Shown here: positions 54,525 to 64,000 of the stretch, piece by piece
Numbering within the stretch: the stretch's first letter is position 1
How the letters are laid out: each line of letters begins with the position of its first letter
DNA from: Cryptomeria japonica
Taxonomy: Eukaryota; Streptophyta; Pinopsida; Cupressales; Cupressaceae
Length of the DNA: 64,000 nt
Direction of reading: 5' to 3'
Assembly (NCBI RefSeq): GCF_030272615.1
Contig: NC_081412.1
Span: 40,480,791-40,544,790 of the forward strand
Translations under genes and position numbers: made by a program
Notes under the pieces: generated by a model
Database searches by the model: none
Seen by the model: the letters and a program-made list of their open reading frames with translations, nothing else
Told to the model about the DNA's origin: nothing

Positions 54525-55317
54525 TGTTGGCATATGCACACTCCAATGAGACATTGAAGGTGATTGAAGGTTTTGTCATTGATGGCAACCTTACAATCCT
54601 ATAGCACCGGCAAGGCATTACACCGGCATCAACAAATTACACTCTATGATGGCACTCAAACCACCGGCACCAACAGAGAAAGGAAGCATATTGGCACAGA
54701 GGCCGACAAGATTTTTGATATATTATATTTTGTTTATTATTTTAAAAACTTTGAAAGCTAACTTGATATCATTGTAAAATGACTTATATATATAAGAAGT
54801 CATTGTAAGACATTTTGTAAGGAGATGGAATGAATAAGGAAAAATTATTAAGTAGACCTATTATGCGAAAATAGGTTAAAGGGGTATATGTAAAGAACAA
54901 AGCAGAAACCGGTACTGAATCTAGCATTGAAGATGCTATTGTAAAGCAGTACAAGTTATTGGATTTGTATAATCCACATTGTAAGTCAGTGAGACTTCCC
55001 ATTGAGCAGTGAGCTTTAGGCACTTGGCCTTCCTGCATGTGCAGACCCCTCTTGTAAGTAATATTCTCTTATTCACCAATAAGTGAATATTGTGGGTCAC
55101 AAATCCCACCGAGGTTTTTTCCACACCAGGTTTCTTCGTTAAATCAATGTGTTATGGTGTGTTTCTTATGTGGTTACTTTTTTTTTGTTTATTGCATTAT
55201 TTCTTGCATACTGATATACTGTTATAATATGCTCTACATGTTTTAAGTTAAGAAATTATAATTACCGGTTAGATACTGATTCATCCCCCCATCTCAGTAT
55301 CTGTGGGAACCCTAACA
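54525..55317 (+). repeat. 5' LTR of A-plus (793 bp)
   Basis: TGTTGGCATATGCACACT...CCCTAACA. Contains GGGTCACAAATCCCACC then GAGGTTTTTTCCACACCAGG and TTCGTTAAAT (55092-55145), the motif block shared with A-minus, B and E. A C-run at 55285-55290 lies 27 bp before the LTR end. Confidence 0.85.
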
Positions 55318-55319
55318 AT

Positions 55320-55331
55320 TGGTATCAGAGC
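55320..55331 (+). promoter_or_regulatory. Primer binding site of A-plus
   Basis: TGGTATCAGAGC, exact initiator tRNA-Met type, two bases after the LTR. Confidence 0.9.
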
Positions 55332-55388
55332 CTGGTCCTCTATTTTCAGAAGCCTAACAACTTGAGGAAGATCTTGACACTGGTAAAG

Positions 55389-56522
55389 ATGGAAAATCTG
55401 ATGAAGCAACTAGAAGTAGCCCTCTCAGACTATGATGCAGAAAAATTGAAAAACATTAAACTTGAAGATGATCTAAAGGCAGCTCAGGATATCATTCAAG
55501 CACTTCAAGAGAATTTTACCATTGCAAGAAACAAGAGAAGAGAATTATGTGAAAAGATGCAAAATGAGAATGATGAAAAGGAATCACTTAATGATGAGAT
55601 AAGCAAGCTGAAACTGGAGAACATAACAACGAAGAATGAGATGCAAGACATGACCATGAGAATCTATAAAGAAATTGAATATAGGAAGAAGAATGAAGAA
55701 GAATTGACCAAAAGACTAAGTGATGTAGCAAATGAGAACACAAGACTTAGCTATGAAAATGACCTATTAAAGACAGATCCGATGCACACTCAGAATGACT
55801 CAAATGAACTGATGAGATAGAAAGAAGTCCTAGAAAGAGAACTAGTTACTACAAATCAACATAAAGAAAAATTCAAGAAAAGCTCAGAGGAACTTTATAA
55901 CTTGGTGAAGAATCAGAAACCTAAAGGTGACACTTCTGGAATTGGCTTTGAAGTTGGAGAAAGCTCCGGTACTACAAACACTCAGAATCATAGTAAACCG
56001 GTAAGACAACCTAATGCTTATAAATTCAATGGAAAATGATTCAACTGTAATAAGTATGGGCATAGAGAAAATCAATGTAGATCTAGAAATTATCAGAACA
56101 TCAACACACCCACCGGTCAATGTTCAAAATGCAACAAAGTTGGTCACAACTTTGAAAACTGCAAAATGAATGTAAGATGTTATGTTTGTGGAAGATTTGG
56201 ACACCTATCTAATCAATGTAGAACACAAACCAGCATAGGTTATGACAAAGCTATTCAGAAAAATAACATGACTTGTTATGCATGTAACAAGATTGGGCAT
56301 ATTGCAAAATTCTGTAGAAGCAAAGGATCACTGGCAGACAACAAAAGTTCTAGCTTGAAAGGAAAAGAAAAAGTTGAAGAAGTTAAGCAAGAATTCTCAA
56401 AACAATGGATTAAAAAGTCTGACCTAAATGTTGGGAATACTCCTCCACTGGTAGAACCAATCAATGCTTCACCAGAAGGACAGAGTAGTACTCCACTGGT
56501 AGGAAACTCTTCATCAAACTGA
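55389..56522 (+). pseudogene. A-plus ORF1: coiled coil with four CCHC knuckles
   Basis: ATG 55389 gives MENLMKQLEVALSDYDAEKL, followed by about 190 heptad-rich residues (EKMQNENDEKESLNDEISKL) with no Copia Gag core. The four knuckles of A-minus are all present, but the first has lost its first Cys to a TGA at 56038-56040 (KYGHRENQC follows). A TAG at 55818-55820 lies in the coiled coil. Otherwise the frame is unshifted from 55389 to the TGA at 56520-56522. Against A-minus the knuckles and the tail (SSLKGKEKVE, KQEFSKQW) are the best conserved parts, which suggests that RNA binding was kept by selection. Confidence 0.82.
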
Positions 56523-56828
56523 AGAAAATCTTCTTTGAGGGTTTGGCAATAAATGAGACATATGCTATTATTCCCTTGGTTAATGGTAAGAAGTTGGAAA
56601 TTACTTCATTACCGGTAGAAAATGTTAAGTGACTACTTAACTGACATGCATTAAATGTGGTAGCTAGAAAATAGACTTTATAAATTTGTGATTTTAGCTC
56701 CATTTTACTTCATTGTGATTTCAAACATTCGAAGAGCACAAAATTTGCAGAGCTAAAGCATTTCGAGCAAGAGGCAAAGGCATTTCGGCAATCAATCCAT
56801 CCAAAGGCAGAAAAAGGTATTTATCATC
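56523..56828. other. Spacer between A-plus ORF1 and ORF2
   Basis: About 306 bp, with stops in all frames I followed. A-minus has a spacer of nearly the same length (48357-48656), so the two ORFs are separate genes in the family and ORF2 needs its own expression mechanism. Confidence 0.6.
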
Positions 56829-59800
56829 ATGGCATCCACCTCTGCACTTGAATATATAGCAAACCCTATTGTAGTTGAGGTTATAAAATGCCCTAGACCC
56901 GTATTTCAACTAGTTCCCAAAGTAGCAAAGAAAGATGACACTGTAGGTGCTTTTTCTCAAATTCCAAAATGAGTTATTTATGCTAAAGACCCTAGAATTT
57001 ACATCCATTGCAACATAGAGGAATTATGAGATGAAGAGATCAAAACAATGTATAAATTTGTCATATGTGATGAATCCATAAATGTAAAACCGGAACATAA
57101 AATCATTGAAACCCTAGGATTTACTGAAATCCTCTGCATTCCTGAATTTCCCAAGGATGTGATTAGGATAGTCTTAAGCAGGGTACATGGAGAATTTTTC
57201 TGGCTAGATGCAATTTATAAAATTACCAAGGAAGTTGTCAAAGCAGTGACAGGATTACCCTCAATCGGTAAAAGGCCAGACACAACCAAGAAGGTCTCAA
57301 ATGACCTAGTTACTAAGCTAACTGGTGCTACATCTGATAAAAGGTCCTTAAGAGTCAATGATGTAATCAACACCAATGTAAGGTTTATCAACATGATATT
57401 AGAGTATAAGGCAACTCATGCAAATAGACTCAACCCAGTTTTAATTTTATGCATTAAGAGTGCTTATGACATGATCACAAATAATGTAAAGATTGATATA
57501 TGTGAGTGGTTGAAGGATGAGTTAATTGACAACCTAGGCAAGATAAAGAAGGATAAGAAAGGAACTTTTAGGTTTGGAAATCTTCTAGTATGTTTTATGC
57601 TACATATAACCAAACAGGTTCCCAGTATAGGCTACAGAGAACTTGGATTTGATATACTGGTAGGCAAACAACTAACAGAACTATTCAACAATATGGGAGA
57701 AGATAAGGAATAGAATATCCAAGTCTATTTTCAAGCACTTAAGGACAAAATGAAGAAGAGAATCAGATTATCACAAAAGATTGTTGACAAATATAAGGAT
57801 AACATATGCTTTGTAATTAAAAAGGATGAGATCTAGATGGAAGTACTCATCCCTAGAACAATTTGGGTAGCAGAAATGGGTTATGAGATAGATGACCTTA
57901 TCATTGAAACATATGCTAAAGCACTTCTGGAAGCTCCTAGAGAACCTAAAGAAGAAGTATTTGGTAGTGCTGAGACTATTGAAAGCCAAATACAATCCCA
58001 TAAGAGAGTAAAAAGGGTTGAAGCAGTTGTAAGAAGAGGTTCTAGACAAGCAAAGGAAATCAAGGATAATGTAATGAAACAAACCAGTATCAGAGAGGAT
58101 GAGTTAGCAGCTCCACAACCTGAAACTCACCTATCACTGGTAGGCACATCTTTGGAGAATGACATGCCTACAACTTTCAAGAGAGTTGTAAGGAAAAGAG
58201 ATCCCTCACCGGTAACCACACCCTCACCTAGGAGGACAAGACAAAAACAACAAGCAATGAGATCTCCAGTTAGGAAGACTACACCGAAGAAGAAACTGAC
58301 ACCCAAGAAGAAGAAGAGGACAAAACAAGAGATGGCCCCTCTTGACATACTATTGAATGAAATTACAGAGGAAGGGAAACTAAAGAATATAGAAAAATTA
58401 TATGACACTCTGATGGCAGATGAAAAAGAACAAGTTGAAAACAGTGTTATATTGCATATGGACATGTATAAGAAATTTTGAATGGAAGTAGTAGATGAAT
58501 TACCTAACGAATTGTTTAAGAGATTGGAAGCAAGGAAACAAGCAGTAGTAGAACTTGACAAGAAAATCAAGATAGAAAAGCTACTTGTTGTGTACCCAGT
58601 GAACTCACCTAAAGAAATTGATGATTTAATTGTTGAAGCCAACCAGTCAGTATTTTCTACTGCACATCGGCACATTGCATTAATGGTTGGAAGAGTCAAT
58701 GAGGTGACTAAGGAAACAAAAAATGGATGGGATATATTCCTAGTTGAAAAAGAAAAATAGGAAGAGTACATGAGCCACAAACCTATAAAGGTTTATCAGA
58801 AGGACAAGGAAAAGGGTAAAGGTAAAGTTGGTGGACCACCTAGTATCAAAGCTAAAGACAACTTACCCCCACCTCCTTTGATTACTCCACTGGTAACAAC
58901 AACAACTACAGAAGATCAACCGATAGTTGAAAGTATGAATGAACAGGATACGAATCCTAATCCCGAAGTCTTAGATACAGTAGATGTTGATACACAAAAG
59001 ATCAACATTGTCATAGATAAAGATACAACTGGTAAAACTAACATGACAAATAAGCCACCGGTAACTGAGCAAATTGATCAAAATCAAGAGAAACTGATAG
59101 ATGATGATAAAGAGCAATAGGTAGAAACTCAGACTTAGACTGAGACAGAGCAACAAACAAAGAAACAAGAAGAGCAACAGGCTCTGGAATAGGCACAGGT
59201 TCACATGGAAACAAAGCAACTGGCAACAGGAGAAGTACAAAAACCATTGCTTAAAGAAATAGAAACATAGACTGACCTACCAGAGGTCACAACAAGCTTG
59301 GTTACTTCTACCTCCGACGGTATTCAATTTGTTGGTTCCCCATCAGCAGGCTATAAATCAACTAATGTAATAGAAGTACTTTTAGATTCAATTAAGAGGA
59401 TAAAAAATTGCAGCTCACAAGCTTATAAGGCTATAGATGACACCATACCAATTTTGAAGAGGCTAGCTCCTAATTGTAACATAGACAATAAGGATTCATT
59501 AAGTCAAATTGAAATTTTGTCAAAATACATCAATGAAAACACAGTGACAATTGAGAAAATAAAGGAAGAGGCATTGAAGGATAAGATGAAACTTGAAAAG
59601 CAAAAATTCTTTGAAGATCAGATAAGAAGTGTACAAGGGACTTTGACACACTTCTACCAGAACTATGCAATTTATTGAAAGAGTTCAAAACTTCGTATAA
59701 AGACATATGCAAGACAAACCTACTAACAGTTGACATAGATAAGCAGATGAGCAAGGTATAGATTGAAATAAATAAACTTGTAGACAATTTTGTTAACTCA

Positions 59801-60127
59801 CCGAATACACTATCAGTTTTTGAACAATAGATAACAAATTTTGAGGGTGAATTACTCAAGTTGGGAAAAGAAAAGGAGAGAATAGTGGATAAGGCAAAAA
59901 GTTTGAGACTAAGACTCAGTCCAAGATTGGACTATCTAGCATTCATGCAAAAGGAAATATCTAAGGCACTTGTACAGGGACAGAGAACACCGGCAGAGCA
60001 TATGCAGCTCCTCTCCAGTACAGTTCAAAGAATCGAGACAACAATAAGAGACAATAAGAAATTTATGGAGAGTATAAACTTAATTTTGGCGGATATATTT
60101 CAAATCATGATGACACATGTACAAGGT
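56829..60127 (+). pseudogene. A-plus ORF2, unknown conserved protein, about 1,100 codons
   Basis: ATG 56829 (MASTSALEYIANPIVVEV). Segments: a conserved globular part to about residue 290 (VIRIVLSRVHGEFFWLD, VKAVTGLPS, RSLRVND, CEWLKDELI, KKGTFRFGNLLVC); a helical part; a strongly basic Lys/Pro tract (TPKKKLTPKKKKRTK, about 58280-58330); a second conserved helical part (ELPNELFKRLEARKQAVVEL); a Thr/Glu/Gln-rich low-complexity part; a third conserved part (NVIEVLLDSIKRIKN) and a helical C-terminus. One frameshift near 59650. Stops: TGA at about 56970, 57028 and 58479, and nine TAG (57711, 57834, 58758, 59118, 59136, 59190, 59268, 59759, 59828), mostly at glutamine-like positions. The basic tract could be a nuclear signal. 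No enzymatic motif seen. Confidence 0.72.
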
Positions 60128-60172
60128 TGAGACTACAACTCTAATTGACATCTTGACAACCTTTGTCATTGA

Positions 60173-60317
60173 TGCCAAAGGGGGAGTAGTGGTATGAGAA
60201 AATCCATTATCATAGGAATCATATGCTCAGGGGGAGCAAACACATTTTTGGATTACAGTTTTGGATACACTTTTGAATTTTCTCATGAGTGTTGCCATCA
60301 ATGCCAAAGGGGGAGAT
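60173..60317 (+). promoter_or_regulatory. Two polypurine tracts of A-plus
   Basis: ATGCCAAAGGGGGAGTAG at about 60172-60189 and ATGCCAAAGGGGGAGATTG at 60301-60319, the latter next to the LTR start. The same pair, at similar spacing, occurs in A-minus (about 32140 and 32003). The proximal tract is the same as that of Copia B. Confidence 0.7.
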
Positions 60318-61106
60318 TGTTGGCATATGCACACTCCAATGAGACATTGAAGGTGATTGAAGGTTTTGTCATTGATGGCAACCTTGCAATCCTATGGCAC
60401 CGGCAAGGTCAGTCCTATTTTTGGAGGCCCAAGACATGGAGCGCCTTGGTCCTAGACCAGGGCACCCCCAAAACACCTTGGTTCTCCTTGAACAAGACCC
60501 ATTTTGAACAAGACCCAGTTTCATTATTCAGTTCAACGTTAATTCCTAAACTAGGATTTAACCTAAGGAAAACCACTATGCATAACTTTATTTCCTTTCT
60601 TTTTGTGTGCAAGGAACCAATTTAGGAGTTGTACTTAGAGATTTCAAAAAAGTTGACAATGATGAACATGTTCAAGTTTCAATGGAGTGAAATTCAAAGA
60701 ACTAGGGAAAATCTCTACTACCTGGTCCTTGAGTAGAAGATCTGTGGATCTTAGATTTGTATATTGATTCCGGCAAGATTCTAGTCCGGGGAGACTCAAG
60801 CCAGGATGGTTGAGGTTCCGATCAATGCAAAACAATGGAATTTGTTACCAGATGATGATTTGTTGAGAGGATGATCTACAAATCATAGATCTAAGTTATA
60901 AGAGTTGTTTTGTAATCCTAGGCTGTGGTCTAGCATGTGGCATTTGCAATTAATTGATCTGTTATAAGATTTATTCATACTATTTACCAGTTTAATATTC
61001 TATGATGTTATTGGTTGTTCTTTCTGCTTTATCTGGTATTGTGTTACCGGTATCCCTCTCTTAAGGATCCTCCTACCCATGAGGATATTTTAGTTGAAAA
61101 ATAGAC
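60318..61106 (+). repeat. 3' LTR start of A-plus and unresolved sequence
   Basis: The first 93 bp match the 5' LTR. From 60411 the sequence is different and includes a GC-rich piece (GAGCGCCTTGGTCC, GACCAGGGCACCC) resembling the GC-rich block of the T LTR. No A-type LTR end is found before G sequence begins at about 61107. It may be a variant LTR of a sister subfamily or an insertion or recombination junction. Confidence 0.4.
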
Positions 61107-62134
61107 CATAAACACTTCTGAGGGTTTCCATGGTTGAAGAATCTTACCAGTATGCTTTGAAGGCTAAGGAGAATATGAGAAGAAGGAAACCAAATAGAGG
61201 GAAGGAGAAATTCAAAGGATAGATGAGTGACAGTATGAAGAAACCGATTGAGGAAGATGAATCAAAACCTAAGTGCAGTAAAGAACCTGAGCAAGGAGAA
61301 TCCCTTATGTTCAGAAGAAAGCATATCGGATCTACCTAGAGGAAGAGTCTTTTTCAGACTGTGTGTAAATAAGGTGGTAAGTGTTGCAATGTTATTGTAG
61401 ATAGTGGAAGTACTGACAATTTGGTATTTGAGGAGATGGTTGTGAAGCTTGGATTGAAAAATCTTGAGCATCCTTGTCCTTATGAGGTAAGTTGGTTTCA
61501 AGATGATCAAAAGATATAAGTAAACGAGGAGCAGTGTTTGGTGAATTTTAATATTGGACCTTTCAAGGATCAGGTTTTGTGTGATGTTGTATCTATGAAA
61601 GCTTGTCATGTCTGGTTGGGAAAACCTTGACAGTTTGATAGAGGAGATATTTATGAATGTAGAGGAAACATAGTCACTATTGAGAAGGATGGGAAGAAGT
61701 TCACATTGATTTCTTTGAAGGAGAAAGAGAAGGAGGTGAAGAATCTGAGTCCTGAGAAAAGTTGCAGTACTGAGAAACCGGTAGTAGAGGTTATATCGAA
61801 AGGTTTGAAGAAAGATCTAATAGAACCAGTTGCAGAGGTTATACCGAAGGGTGAGATGAGTTTGCAAAAGGATCTGACAGATGAGCTTGATGGAGAGATG
61901 GAACTAGATGAAGTCTTGTGGAAGAAATAAATTAGGGTTGTGGAAGAAAGAGAGCAATAAACATAGACATTGTGCAGATCTGAAGCAAAGGAAGAGAAAC
62001 AAAGAGAGTCAGGAGTTAGAGAAGTCAATTGAGGCACTAGAGGAGCTAAAGCAGAGATTGGCAGATAAAGAAGATGTTTGGATCAGAAATGAGCATGGAG
62101 TCTTTATCCCAAATCATTCTAGATGTTCATGAGT
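61107..62134 (+). pseudogene. G copy 4: gag end, protease and conserved tail
   Basis: The left end is truncated inside gag (SYQYALKAKEN segment). The protease region (IVDSGSTDNLVFEEMV at about 61400, with D-S-G intact) and KACHVWLGKP follow; then a linker with two short repeats (KPVVEVISKGLKKDLIEP, EPVAEVIPKGEMSLQKDL) and the tail ELKQRLADKEDVWIRNEHGV. Frame changes and TGA/TAG stops break it. The same tail in three copies argues for selection on this region within the G family. Confidence 0.72.
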
Positions 62135-62171
62135 TGCCTCTCATCAAACATTTTTTTCTACCTGGGTTGTC

Positions 62172-62996
62172 TGATGCCGGAGCATCCCCGGTCGATGAGC
62201 AATCTTGCATCAACCAAAAATATTTCCTTTTAGTTTTGTTCTTGTTTAGTTCTTTATGCAGTTTTATGTTTTCTTACCTGTTAGCACCAGTAGTTGCTTG
62301 CTTTTCATGGCAGATCTTATTTTTGGTTTCCAAGCTGGTTTGTGTGCTTAATTCCATATTTTCAGTCTAGTTGGGTTCTTCTCCAGTCAGTTATTGCTTC
62401 CGGATGACTATTTTTGGGTTCCAAGATAGTTCGTGTGCTTACCAGTTGGTTTTCCTTCATTACTAGAATGATTCTTGGCATGTGTATCTATTTTGGGTCT
62501 TGTCCGATGTTCTTCGGTGTATGGCCGACCTTCCTACCAAACCACACCTCTTGGTTGTTATTTTCCAAAAATATTTCTTTAATTCTTAGGGCTGTCCTAG
62601 TTACACATTTCATTTTCCTGCGTAAAGGTAAATGTAATCTTATGAGGCTGACCCAGATATGTTCCAGTGGGTATAAATATGATATTATGTAATCATTTAT
62701 AGGGGTACAGGAAGTAGAATTAAGATTGAGGATTGAGATTTGCATTTTATGATCAGGTTGATTCTTTGAGTCCCGTTTGGATTGTATCTGGATGATAGCC
62801 TGCATGTAACTGGTTAACTAGTGGATGTTCTTTGACGATTATACAATTATAACTAGATCGTTGTCGGAAGTTCTAAAGCAATAATATGACATGTTTATGC
62901 AATCTTGTTATTTTTTCTTGATGATTTCATTGTGTTACTCTTGCTACATAAGCTGATTGATTATCTTTGAGGGTTTTACTAGTTATGGCTGCATCA
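62172..62996 (+). repeat. LTR of G copy 4 (825 bp)
   Basis: Direct match to the G LTRs at 2398, 5150 and 7445; followed by the primer site TGGTATTAGAGT at 62999-63010 and another gag. As at the left of the window, one LTR lies between two internal regions. Confidence 0.7.
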
Positions 62997-63185
62997 AGTG
63001 GTATTAGAGTTGGTTTTGGACTGGATGGTGAAAAAATTGTTTGCGATCATTGAGGCATTCCTTTGGGTGGACAGATCACCTATTAGAGGCAGGCTTTATG
63101 TGTGTCCAATAGATCGCTAAGTGGGGAAATTGAAACCGGTAGTCCAATCGTTGAGTTGAGGCAGTTCAGTAAAGTGGAAGAGGAG

Positions 63186-64000
63186 ATGTCGCCTAGAAGA
63201 AAAAACCCCTGGAGGGTAGAGAAGATGATGGAAGACTTCAAGAATGAAGTGGGGAATGAAATTCGAAATGCTTTGGCTAGTTTGTAGAGAAACCTTGAAT
63301 TTGAGGATGAATATGAAGAAGTGGGTGAAGATCTTGAAGACGCTGAAGGATTGGAAGATGAAAGAGAGGAAATATTCCTAAGAGTAGCGGCACAAGAGAG
63401 TAAATTTCATAAAGTTAAATTTTCCAACTTTTCTGGAACACTCAACCCGGAGGATCTGATCAATTGGATTGGAGAGTCAAAGCATTACTTCGAGTTTGTT
63501 GATGTCAACAAACCACAAAGAGTCTAGCTGGCATAGACTAAGTTGAAAGGACATGCTACCTTGTAGTGGAAAGAATTGAAGAAAGAAAGAGTGGAGAATG
63601 GTGAATTGAAGATCACCCGGTGGAGACAAATGGTTACAAGATTGAAGACCAAGTTCATACCGGGAGACTATGAGTTGGAGTTGTTCAAGAAGTTGCAAAA
63701 CCTGAAACAGAGAAACATGATTGTGAAGGAATATAAAGAGGAATTCTACAAGGTGGTGATTAGATCTAGACATAGAGAGATGGAGAGAGAAAAGGTGGCG
63801 AGGTACATAAATGGACTTTCTTTTAATATTCAGGGTGAGATGAGTATGTTGAGGGTTTCTATAGCTGAAGAAGCTTACTAGTATTCTTTGAAGGCTGACG
63901 AGAAGATAAGAAGAAGACAACCAAATAGTGGGAATGAGAAATTCAAAGGAGAGATGAGTGATAGTATAAAGAAACCAATTAAAGAAGATGAATTAAAACC
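63186..64000 (+). pseudogene. G copy 5: gag (partial at window end)
   Basis: MSPRRKNPWRVEKMMEDFKN start. Ty3 Gag core 63400-63880: FSNFSGTLNPEDLINWI, LKGHATL, ITRWRQMVTRLKTKFIPGDY, LQNLKQRNMIVKEYKEEFYK, ARYINGLSFNIQGEMSML. Stops are all TAG (after ASL at about 63285, then at 63525, 63534, 63564 and 63879) and the frame is not shifted, making this the most complete G gag in the window. It runs off the right edge. Confidence 0.82.

Larger units (their letters stand above)
54525..60410 (+). mobile_element. A-plus: second pol-less element of the A family
   Basis: 5' LTR (54525-55317), primer site, ORF1 (55389-56522), ORF2 (56829-60127), two polypurine tracts and the start of a 3' LTR at 60318. 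No reverse transcriptase, integrase or protease sequence lies in the 5 kb internal region. LTR ends TGTTGGCATATG and CCCTAACA. The first 90 bp of the 3' LTR match the 5' LTR with about two or three changes; after 60410 they diverge, so the 3' end is uncertain. The element lies in inverted orientation to A-minus with 4 kb between them. Confidence 0.82.

Noticed and set aside
58127-58780. 217-codon minus-strand Ser/Phe-rich ORF
   Set aside because: Antisense shadow of the basic tract and conserved helical part of A-plus ORF2; no homology of its own.

Overview
The window reads as intergenic, retrotransposon-packed DNA of a large seed-plant genome, most likely a gymnosperm (inference from element types, plant-type introns, AT-rich short introns and tRNA-Met primer sites; no species marker is present). 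I find no convincing free-standing host gene. Nearly everything is LTR retrotransposon sequence, stacked by repeated insertion, and almost every reading frame is interrupted.

Layout. (1) 1-2341: the 3' end of a Ty3 Tat-type element (Tat1): a minus-strand plant-mobile-domain (PMD) gene with an intron, a polypurine tract and a 777-bp LTR. (2) 2342-13208: a plus-strand tandem of small Ty3 elements (family G) with three LTRs and only gag-protease coding, no reverse transcriptase. Its third LTR carries a complete Tnt1/Tork-like Copia element, D (8024-13002, target duplication GGTTG). (3) 13209-15021: flank with an unrecognised ORF built of degenerate SPK repeats. (4) 15022-50531: one minus-strand element, A-minus. 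Its 3' LTR is split by Copia element B (15462-31639, duplication TCAAT). B in turn holds Copia element C (17038-23680, duplication GAGAC) and a solo LTR, S (27493-29245, duplication CTTAC). The internal region of A-minus is split by a Tat-lineage Ty3 tandem, T (32319-45975). (5) 50532-54524: an LTR-like block, a scrap of Tat integrase and about 2.5 kb without recognisable content. (6) 54525 to about 60410: a second A element in plus orientation, with an uncertain 3' end. (7) 61107-64000: another G copy, running off the window.

How the parts relate. D, B and C are ordinary Copia elements with gag, protease, integrase, reverse transcriptase and RNase H. T has protease, reverse transcriptase, two RNase H domains and integrase, but no recognisable Gag; between integrase and 3' LTR it carries an antisense three-exon PMD gene whose 698-codon frame has many stops but no frameshift. 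A has no pol at all: it encodes a coiled-coil protein with four CCHC knuckles and a large conserved protein I cannot name, and it shares primer site, polypurine tract and LTR start with B. A is therefore probably mobilised by B-like partners.

The most novel signals are the A family, the antisense PMD genes with repeat-filled first introns, the gag-protease-only G tandem, and a strong excess of amber (TAG) stops at positions where paralogues or family motifs have glutamine or tryptophan.
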